Below are positions 6,706 to 10,387 of a DNA stretch of 10,387 nt, piece by piece (within the stretch, counting starts at the first letter, position 1; each line of letters opens with the position of its first letter). The notes under the pieces are model-generated. The model saw nothing but the letters and a program-made list of their open reading frames with translations. It made no database searches and had not been told where the DNA came from. Both the position numbers and the translations under genes were made by a program. The stretch comes from Anaerolineae bacterium (GTDB lineage Bacteria > Chloroflexota > Anaerolineae > B4-G1): positions 1 to 10,387 of the forward strand of contig JALWUZ010000760.1 of assembly GCA_027079895.1 (NCBI GenBank), in the 5' to 3' direction.

Positions 6706-6723
6706 TAGCCACCTCTCATAGCC

Positions 6724-6765
6724 AAAAGAGCCTCCTGCGCCGTTGTCACGACGCAGGAGGTGCTC
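6724..6765 (-). terminator. Intrinsic terminator or attenuator between groES-like gene and trxB
   Basis: On the minus strand a long hairpin forms: CCTCCTGCGTCGT pairs with ACGGCGCAGGAGG around a GACA tetraloop, 13 bp including one G-T wobble. A further GAG/CTC base closes it (6763-6765 with 6728-6730) with a 2-nt bulge. TTTT (6724-6727 as AAAA on the plus strand) follows at once. This is a classical rho-independent terminator shape. It begins 21 nt after the groES-like stop codon and ends only 18 nt before the trxB ATG. No promoter fits between, so it probably allows partial read-through or acts as an attenuator. Confidence 0.85.
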
Positions 6766-6786
6766 CAAGTCGGTATTGGATGTGGA

Positions 6787-7080
6787 TTACTCCTCGTCTC
6801 CGTCCTCGGCCAGCAGCCTGACCAGCACGTCGGACTCGTCCATAATCAGGTAATCCACTCCGTCCAGGCGAATCTCGGTGCCGGTGTACTTGGGGAAGAC
6901 GACCCGGTCGCCGACGGCCAAGTCGGTGGTCATCTCCTCCTCGTCCCCGATGGCCTCGATGATGCCCTGCTGCGGCTTCTCTTTGGCCGTGTCGGGTAGA
7001 ACCAGTTTGCCTCCGGCGATGGTCTGGGTCTCTTCCAGCGGTCGAATCAGCACTCGTGCTCCCAAAGGTTCGATTTTCAT
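6787..7080 (-). CDS. GroES-like co-chaperonin (divergent Cpn10)
   Basis: A 97-residue Cpn10-fold protein. Residues MKIEPLGARVLIRPLE match the family start, and VDYLIMDESDVLVRL the end. The mobile loop that docks on GroEL is ETQTIAGGKLVLPDTAKEKP (17-36): it keeps GG and a hydrophobic LVL tripeptide but carries an extra residue compared with the usual GGIVLP. The conserved Asp of PLGDRV is Ala8. The roof hairpin, normally about 'GPGRVLENGKRVPLDV', is shortened to GDEEEMTTDLA and is strongly acidic. No groEL is in the window, so this is probably a second, stand-alone paralog. GAGGAGGT 5-6 nt upstream fixes the ATG at 7080. The gap to the glutaredoxin-like gene is 24 nt. A strong hairpin follows the stop codon. 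It may still work as GroES; specialisation is inference. Confidence 0.9.
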   Translation of the reverse strand: MKIEPLGARVLIRPLEETQTIAGGKLVLPDTAKEKPQQGIIEAIGDEEEMTTDLAVGDRVVFPKYTGTEIRLDGVDYLIMDESDVLVRLLAEDGDEE

Positions 7081-7104
7081 GTGGACACCTCCTCAGTTTG
7101 AGAT

Positions 7105-7389
7105 TTACCCTTGAGGCGACAGCCCCAGGAGTTTGTCAATCTTGGGCCGGTCGAAGCCGACCACGATTTTGCCGCCGATGTCAATGACCGGCACGCCCTG
7201 CTGCTTGCTCCGTCGCACCATATCGCGGGCAGCAGCGGGGTCTTTGGACACGTCCACCTCACGGAAGCGGATGCCCCGCTGCCGGAAATAGGCTTTGGCG
7301 GCCCGGCAGAAACTACACGTCGGCGTGGTGAAGATGATCACCCTCTTTTGCTTCGGCTTCTTCTTGCGCGGATTTCTGTCCTTTGCCAC
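7105..7389 (-). CDS. Glutaredoxin-like / NrdH-type redoxin (GTG start)
   Basis: A 94-residue thioredoxin-fold disulfide reductase. A very basic N-terminus (KDRNPRKKKPKQKR) precedes the first strand VIIFTTPTCSFC, which holds the active site Cys25-Ser-Phe-Cys28. The cis-proline is Pro67 in QGVPVID, followed by GGKIVVGFDRPKIDKLLGL, typical of the YruB/NrdH-like branch. These are reduced by thioredoxin reductase more often than by glutathione. No ATG fits; GTG at 7389 has GAGGAGGT (7398-7405) 8 nt upstream and gives a family-sized protein. A longer open frame to 7755 runs through the PDO gene in another frame and is not supported. The Lys/Arg-rich leader is unusual and might bind nucleic acid or a partner. 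Confidence 0.92.
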   Translation of the reverse strand: MAKDRNPRKKKPKQKRVIIFTTPTCSFCRAAKAYFRQRGIRFREVDVSKDPAAARDMVRRSKQQGVPVIDIGGKIVVGFDRPKIDKLLGLSPQG

Positions 7390-7430
7390 TGCCCGATACC
7401 TCCTCGAAAGAGTTACGTCGCGGGCGCGAG

Positions 7431-8078
7431 TCACGACTTGGCGAGTGCCTCGCGGATTTTGTCCAGCACCATCGGCTCCGGCGCCGCGCCCTCCAGGTGG
7501 GCCACGTCGTTGATGACGGTGCGCGGGACTCCCATCACCTGGTAGCGCATCGAGAGGTGAGGAAATTCCTGGGCCTCGATCATATCCGCCCGTACCATCG
7601 GGCTGACGATCGCCATCTGGTGGGCCAGCGTCACCGAGGTGGGGCAGTAGGGGCAGGTCGGAGTGACGAAGACCTGCATGTGAACCGGCTTGTCGAGTTC
7701 TTGCAGGAACTTGATGCCCGCTGCGCTCAGTTCCGTCCGACCGGAGGCGGCCCACTTGATGGCGTGGAGCAGGGAGGCGAACTCGTATCCCGACGGTATG
7801 CCGTAGAAGCGGACGCCGTAGTCCTCTTTACCGATGATGGCGATGGCCGGGATCTTGTCAATCCCCAACTCGTCCGCCTTATCCTTGTCGGCGACGAAGT
7901 CGAACACCTCGATGGAGATCAGGTCGGACAGGGCGGCGACTTCCTCGGCCAACTGACGGGTTTCCTTGCAGTAGGAACACTCGAAATCCTGGGTGAACAT
8001 TTTGATCTGCACCGGCCCGGCCAGGTCGGCGAAAAGTTCACGTACTTGATTCTGGATGTCAGGGTTTAGCAATGCCAT
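7431..8078 (-). CDS. Protein disulfide oxidoreductase, two thioredoxin folds (PDO / glutaredoxin-like)
   Basis: A 215-residue cytoplasmic protein made of two thioredoxin folds, as in Pyrococcus and Sulfolobus PDO and bacterial homologs in Aquifex-like thermophiles. The N-terminal unit has Cys34-Ser-Tyr-Cys37 after the strand VQIKMFTQDFE and a cis-proline at Pro77 (KIPAIA). The C-terminal unit has Cys142-Pro-Tyr-Cys145 after HMQVFVTPT and a cis-proline at Pro185 (GVPRTV). Both CxxC motifs are intact; there is no signal peptide. In known systems thioredoxin reductase reduces PDO, which then acts in disulfide exchange and supplies peroxiredoxins. Such a reductase is encoded three genes downstream. 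The ATG at 8078 has GAGGAG about 10 nt upstream. It starts 35 nt after the CsoR-like gene, in a likely regulator-first operon. Confidence 0.94.
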   Translation of the reverse strand: MALLNPDIQNQVRELFADLAGPVQIKMFTQDFECSYCKETRQLAEEVAALSDLISIEVFDFVADKDKADELGIDKIPAIAIIGKEDYGVRFYGIPSGYEFASLLHAIKWAASGRTELSAAGIKFLQELDKPVHMQVFVTPTCPYCPTSVTLAHQMAIVSPMVRADMIEAQEFPHLSMRYQVMGVPRTVINDVAHLEGAAPEPMVLDKIREALAKS

Positions 8079-8105
8079 TTACTTGTTTCTCCTCTGGTCT
8101 GATTT

Positions 8106-8120
8106 GGCGTGCGTCACGCC
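8106..8120 (-). other. Small perfect hairpin across the stop of the csoR-like gene
   Basis: GGCGTG (8106-8111) and CACGCC (8115-8120) form a 6-bp perfect stem with a 3-nt loop that includes part of the TGA stop. No T-run follows, so it is not a terminator. It could slow 3' decay or tune the ratio of regulator to PDO. The role is speculative. Confidence 0.4.
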
Positions 8121-8377
8121 AGTCTGGATAACGCGATTGCCAGCGCGTTGGCAATCTCATCGGGGGGGCTGCCCGATACCATGCATTCGGCGGTGTAGGC
8201 TCGCACCAGGACGACGGTCGCCTGGTGAGCGGCGGAGCGGACGGCGGCCAGTTGTTGGAGGATTTCCTGACAGTCCCGATCCTCTTCGATCATCCGCGCC
8301 ACACCGCGCGTCTGCCCCTCCAACCGCCGCAGGCGTCTCAACAGGTCGTTTTTGGCGGCTGTATCGGCTAACTTCAC
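8114..8377 (-). CDS. CsoR/FrmR-family transcriptional repressor, Cys-Tyr-Cys type (GTG start)
   Basis: An 87-residue all-helical DUF156 (PF02583) regulator; family members bind operators as tetramers and release DNA on binding Cu(I), formaldehyde, Ni or persulfide. Aligned without gaps to M. tuberculosis CsoR, Cys36 (EDRDC) and Cys65 (YTAEC) match its copper ligands, but the third ligand His61 is Tyr61. This removes the usual Cu(I) site; Cys pairs without the His are the pattern of CstR-type persulfide sensors. GTG at 8377 is chosen because AAAGGAGAGG (8384-8393) lies 6 nt upstream and the length is right. The frame remains open to ATG 8461, which lacks a good ribosome site. It is the first gene after a promoter with a large palindromic operator, so autoregulation is likely. 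The ligand is inferred, not proven. Confidence 0.92.
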   Translation of the reverse strand: MKLADTAAKNDLLRRLRRLEGQTRGVARMIEEDRDCQEILQQLAAVRSAAHQATVVLVRAYTAECMVSGSPPDEIANALAIALSRLA

Positions 8378-8383
8378 CGCGCA

Positions 8384-8393
8384 CCTCTCCTTT
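8384..8393 (-). promoter_or_regulatory. Ribosome binding site deciding the GTG start of the CsoR-like gene
   Basis: AAAGGAGAGG on the minus strand, 6 nt before GTG 8377. No comparable site precedes the in-frame ATG at 8461, so the shorter protein is preferred. Confidence 0.85.
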
Positions 8394-8426
8394 TCCAGTT
8401 GGATGGGGGCCTGTGAGGCCGCGTCG

Positions 8427-8470
8427 GGCAGTAAACACGGCATGCCTCGCTCGGATGACATGCCGCTGCC
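8427..8470 (-). other. Possible leader stem-loop in the 5' UTR of the redox operon
   Basis: Two nested inverted repeats lie between the promoter and the regulator gene: GGCATG (8439-8444) with CATGCC (8459-8464), and GGCAG (8427-8431) with CTGCC (8466-8470). Together they could fold the first part of the roughly 108-nt leader into an interrupted hairpin. It does not resemble a riboswitch that I recognise. It may hide or expose the alternative ATG at 8461. Confidence 0.4.
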
Positions 8471-8473
8471 TAA

Positions 8474-8499
8474 CTATACTATACTGGGGTATAGTATAG
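8474..8499. promoter_or_regulatory. Perfect palindromic operator, 11 bp arms
   Basis: CTATACTATAC (8474-8484) and its exact reverse complement (8489-8499) flank TGGG. The arms are AT-rich in an otherwise very GC-rich region, and a four-base G/C tract lies at the centre, a broad resemblance to CsoR-family operators. It covers the -10 box and the probable start of transcription. The adjacent CsoR-like repressor is the best candidate ligand. Confidence 0.85.
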
Positions 8500-8520
8500 C
8501 ACGATTTCCCAACCTGTCAA
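8493..8520 (-). promoter_or_regulatory. Sigma-70-type promoter of the redox operon
   Basis: On the minus strand the -35 box is TTGACA (8515-8520), an exact consensus. The -10 box is TATACT (8493-8498), one mismatch from consensus, with a 16-bp spacer. Transcription should start near 8484-8487, giving a leader of about 108 nt to GTG 8377. The -35 box starts 5 nt after the stop codon of the comEA-like gene. The -10 box is inside the palindrome at 8474-8499, so a bound repressor would block polymerase. Confidence 0.88.
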
Positions 8521-8525
8521 GAAGG

Positions 8526-9152
8526 TCAGCGCACGGTGATCATATCCTTGAACCCCTCAAAGGTGGCCGGGCCGATGCCGGGCACGTTCTGGATGTCCTC
8601 GATGGTTTGAAAAGGCCCGTTGGCCTCGCGGTAGGCGATGATTTTCTGGGCCGTCGCCGGGCCAATGCGGGGCAGGCTCTCCAGTTCCGTCGCCGGGGCG
8701 GTGTTGATGTTGACCAGGGCCGACGAGGTGCTCTCCCCCGCCCCGGAGCCGCCGGAGAGCACCGGCGGCGGGTTGTTCTCCCCCTGACGGGGGATGTAGA
8801 CTTGCTGCTGGTCGTGCAGTTCGACGGCCAGGTTGATGTGTTCGGTGTCGGCGTCGGCGGTGGGGCCGCCGGCGGCGTCCAGCGCGTCCTGGACGATGCT
8901 CCCCGTCGGCAGACGGTAGACCGCCGGGTGGCGAACCGCGCCGGTGACGTGAATCCGCAGCAGTGCGGCGGTAGGTGTTGGCATCGGGGTGTAGGTCGGC
9001 AAGGGGGTGGCTACGGCGACGGCTACGGAGGTGGCCGGCCGGGTGCCGAAATACCCCAGTATCCCGCCGACGACGAGGCCGAGTATCGAGAAGAGGACAA
9101 CGTACCCCCGGCAACGAGGTGCGTTGTGTGCGGTATCTTGTCCTTCACCCAT
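8526..9152 (-). CDS. comEA: ComEA-like DNA-binding protein (SLBB + helix-hairpin-helix)
   Basis: A 208-residue membrane-anchored protein resembling ComEA, the DNA receptor of natural transformation. Residues 16-36 (GYVVLFSILGLVVGGILGYFG) form one membrane segment. A Thr/Pro-rich linker (49-61) and an SLBB domain (about 65-121, LRIHVTGAVRHPAVYRLPTG) follow. After a Gly/Ser linker (122-145) comes the C-terminal double helix-hairpin-helix (147-208): VNINTAPATELESLPRIGP, then FQTIEDIQNVPGIGPATFEG, the typical DNA-backbone-binding pattern. ATG 9152 is chosen because GGAGGGG lies 6 nt upstream and the membrane segment starts 15 residues later; an earlier ATG at 9218 would overlap ppa. The gap to ppa is 62 nt with no clear promoter or terminator. 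No comEC is in the window, so transformation cannot be claimed. Confidence 0.92.
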   Translation of the reverse strand: MGEGQDTAHNAPRCRGYVVLFSILGLVVGGILGYFGTRPATSVAVAVATPLPTYTPMPTPTAALLRIHVTGAVRHPAVYRLPTGSIVQDALDAAGGPTADADTEHINLAVELHDQQQVYIPRQGENNPPPVLSGGSGAGESTSSALVNINTAPATELESLPRIGPATAQKIIAYREANGPFQTIEDIQNVPGIGPATFEGFKDMITVR

Positions 9153-9214
9153 CGCTGGCCCCTCCGGTCGTCTTAACGTGTGCGCCGGTGTCCACCCAGG
9201 CCGCGCGGATGACG

Positions 9215-9763
9215 TCAAGGTGTTCTGCCGAAAAGGTTCTTGAGGTTGGCCTGGTACTGCTCCACTGCGTGCCGAATCTCGACGTAGGCTCGTTCTACTC
9301 CGTCCCAGCCTTTCCCCTCGGCGGTGCTGCTTTCCAGGTCTTTGTAGACGTTGAAGAAGTGGCTCACCTCGTCCAGGAAGTGAGACGGGACATCCTCCAG
9401 GGTGTGGAAGCCGTGGAAGAGCGGGTCGGTGTGGGGGACGGCCAGGATTTTGTCGTCAATCTGGCCTTTGTCCACCAGGTGGAAGATGCCCAGCGGACGG
9501 GCCTCGATGACGCAGCCGGAGAAGGTCGGCTCGTTGGTCATCACCAGCACGTCCAGCGGGTCGCCGTCGTCGTGGAGCGTCTGGGGGATGAAGCCGTAAT
9601 CCCCCGGGTAATGGAGCGAGGAGAACAGGACGCGGTCCAGTTTGACGAAGCCCCCGTTTACGTCGTACTCGTACTTGTTGCGCGATTTTTTGGGGATTTC
9701 GACCACGACGTAGATGACTTGGGGCCAGTCGGGCCCCGGCGGCAGTTCACGCCAGAGGTTCAT
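9215..9763 (-). CDS. ppa: Inorganic pyrophosphatase, family I
   Basis: Hydrolyses pyrophosphate to phosphate in the cytoplasm and so drives biosynthetic reactions. The 182-residue length is normal for the family. Aligned by eye to E. coli Ppa, all main active-site residues are present: Glu22 (VEIP), Lys30 and Glu32 (KYEYD), Tyr52 and Tyr56 (YPGDYGF), Asp66, Asp68 and Asp71 (DGDPLD), Asp98, Asp103 and Lys105, and Tyr140-Lys141. The N-terminal 15 residues (MNLWRELPPGPDWPQ) are an ordinary bacterial start. The ATG at 9763 is preceded by GGAG about 9 nt away, which overlaps the stop codon of the GTPase gene; the gap is 6 nt. The two genes are therefore probably co-transcribed. Confidence 0.97.
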   Translation of the reverse strand: MNLWRELPPGPDWPQVIYVVVEIPKKSRNKYEYDVNGGFVKLDRVLFSSLHYPGDYGFIPQTLHDDGDPLDVLVMTNEPTFSGCVIEARPLGIFHLVDKGQIDDKILAVPHTDPLFHGFHTLEDVPSHFLDEVSHFFNVYKDLESSTAEGKGWDGVERAYVEIRHAVEQYQANLKNLFGRTP

Positions 9764-9769
9764 CGTCTG

Positions 9770-10297
9770 TTACTCCTCTCGTTGGCGGAGGATTTGTCGC
9801 GCTTCCTCAAGGACGTGCTGCACGCTCGCGGCGTCCGTGGCGGTGCAGGGCACGAGGGTGAGTTGTTCGTCCGCTCCCAGGGCTTTGGCGATGGTCTCCA
9901 TCGGGAGGGCGCAGTCCAGGTCCCGTTTGTTGGCCGCCACCAGGTAGGGCACGTTCCCCTTGCGCCGGAACAGGCGGAGGAGTTGTCGTCCTTGCATCAG
10001 GCTCTCGCGGTCGCAACTATCCACCAGGACGACGAAAAAGTCCATCTCTTTGGACAGGATGTCCCACATGAAATCGAAGCGGGACTGTCCCGGCGTGCCG
10101 TACAGGTGGAGCAGGTCGTCTCCAATGCGGACGTGACCGTAGTCCATCGCTACGGTGGTCTCCTCTTTCACCGCCCGCAGGTTGTCGGTGATGTGTTTTT
10201 CGGTGGAGACGATGGGGATCTCCGAGATGGTGCGGACGAATTCTGTCTTGCCGGCGTTGAAGGGGCCGGTAATCACGATTTTGTACACGTTTCCCAT
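9770..10297 (-). CDS. Small Ras-like GTPase (MglA/CvnD-like, G3 Asp replaced by Gly)
   Basis: A 175-residue single-domain P-loop GTPase. G1 is GPFNAGKTE (11-19). The G2 region is EETTVAMDYG (45-54), with Thr47 or Thr48 as the likely switch I residue. G3 is LYGTPGQSRF (65-74), in which the usual Asp of DxxG is Gly67 while the following GQ is kept. G4 is NKRD (123-126). G5 is approximately CTAT (151-154). The LYGTPGQ-RF-FMWD pattern is that of the CvnD-like 'ATP/GTP-binding' proteins found with roadblock proteins, related to MglA. In MglA-type systems these regulate polarity or signalling; its role here is unknown. The ATG at 10297 has AGGAGGT 5 nt upstream. ppa follows after 6 nt. Confidence 0.9.
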   Translation of the reverse strand: MGNVYKIVITGPFNAGKTEFVRTISEIPIVSTEKHITDNLRAVKEETTVAMDYGHVRIGDDLLHLYGTPGQSRFDFMWDILSKEMDFFVVLVDSCDRESLMQGRQLLRLFRRKGNVPYLVAANKRDLDCALPMETIAKALGADEQLTLVPCTATDAASVQHVLEEARQILRQREE

Positions 10298-10339
10298 GAT
10301 GCACCTCCTGTGGTGTCTCCGGGCTGTCCCCCGAACGGG

Positions 10340-10387
10340 TCAGCGGTCGGGCGGCCGGGGCTGCTCTTTCTGGGCCGAATCCTGGGC
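10340..10387 (-). CDS. Possible C-terminal tail of an unidentified upstream gene (partial)
   Basis: One minus-strand frame entering from the right edge reads AQDSAQKEQPRPPDR and stops at TGA (10340-10342). Its codons end mostly in G or C, like those of the confirmed genes, and the stop falls 42 nt before the GTPase start, which leaves room for that gene's ribosome binding site. Fifteen residues are too few to name a family. Another frame is also open through this stretch, so the call is tentative. Confidence 0.35.
   Translation of the reverse strand, partial: AQDSAQKEQPRPPDR

Noticed and set aside
5497..6708. Plus-strand open frame opposite ferredoxin and trxB (403 codons)
   Set aside because: Antisense shadow with His/Asp/Gly-rich low-complexity translation; both genes beneath have all catalytic motifs.
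5731..6768. 345-aa form of thioredoxin reductase starting at ATG 6768
   Set aside because: Its first codons would encode the terminator-like hairpin, and a proper ribosome site precedes ATG 6705.
7390..7430. Terminator or promoter between PDO and the glutaredoxin-like gene
   Set aside because: Only a short GC-rich dyad (TCGC/GCGA) without T-run and no promoter boxes; probably just spacer with a ribosome site.
8114..8461. Longer 115-aa form of the CsoR-like regulator starting at ATG 8461
   Set aside because: The extra 28 residues are not family-like, and the ribosome site clearly serves GTG 8377; kept only as a minor alternative.
9153..9214. Promoter for the comEA-like gene in the 62-nt gap after ppa
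   Set aside because: A TTGACG occurs near the ppa stop but no -10 box lies at suitable spacing; nothing else is recognisable.

Overview
The window is a dense, high-GC stretch of bacterial chromosome in which every gene reads on the minus strand, so gene order runs from right to left. A phylum is inferred, not proven. Three things point to a probably thermophilic Chloroflexota (Anaerolineae-like) bacterium: the Thr/Pro-rich linker in the ComEA-like protein, the two-domain protein disulfide oxidoreductase (PDO) typical of thermophiles, and the GC-rich short intergenic repeats. No RNA genes, insertion sequences, CRISPR array or phage genes were seen. No gene-free gap exceeds 300 bases.

Right-hand module (about 10387-8526): a possible tail of an unidentified gene, a small Ras-like GTPase with a changed G3 motif, family I inorganic pyrophosphatase (ppa), and a ComEA-like protein with a membrane anchor, an SLBB domain and helix-hairpin-helix motifs.

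Control region (about 8521-8427): a near-consensus sigma-70 promoter (TTGACA, 16 bp, TATACT) whose -10 box lies inside a perfect 11+4+11 bp palindrome. It stands directly upstream of a CsoR/FrmR-family repressor gene with a GTG start. The metal-site histidine of this repressor is replaced by tyrosine (Cys36-Tyr61-Cys65), which suggests a thiol or persulfide sensor more than a copper sensor. The likely arrangement is a self-regulated redox operon.

Left-hand module (8377-261): 14 closely spaced or overlapping genes follow. In order they are the CsoR-like regulator, PDO, a glutaredoxin-like protein, a divergent GroES, an intrinsic-terminator-like hairpin, thioredoxin reductase, an unusual 2[4Fe-4S] ferredoxin, a DUF5665 membrane protein, a cupin, an OsmC-family protein, a 58-residue coiled-coil protein, a gamma-class carbonic anhydrase-like protein, endonuclease IV, an ABC-F ATPase and dephospho-CoA kinase (coaE). 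Several junctions are 4-base ATGA overlaps. The first part is a coherent thiol-redox set: NADPH to thioredoxin reductase to PDO and glutaredoxin, under a cysteine-based regulator. The later genes are protective or housekeeping functions (peroxide or thiol stress, DNA repair, translation rescue, CoA synthesis) that appear to ride on the same transcript. The operon ends in a GC-rich tandem-repeat array (1-256) that runs off the left edge of the window.
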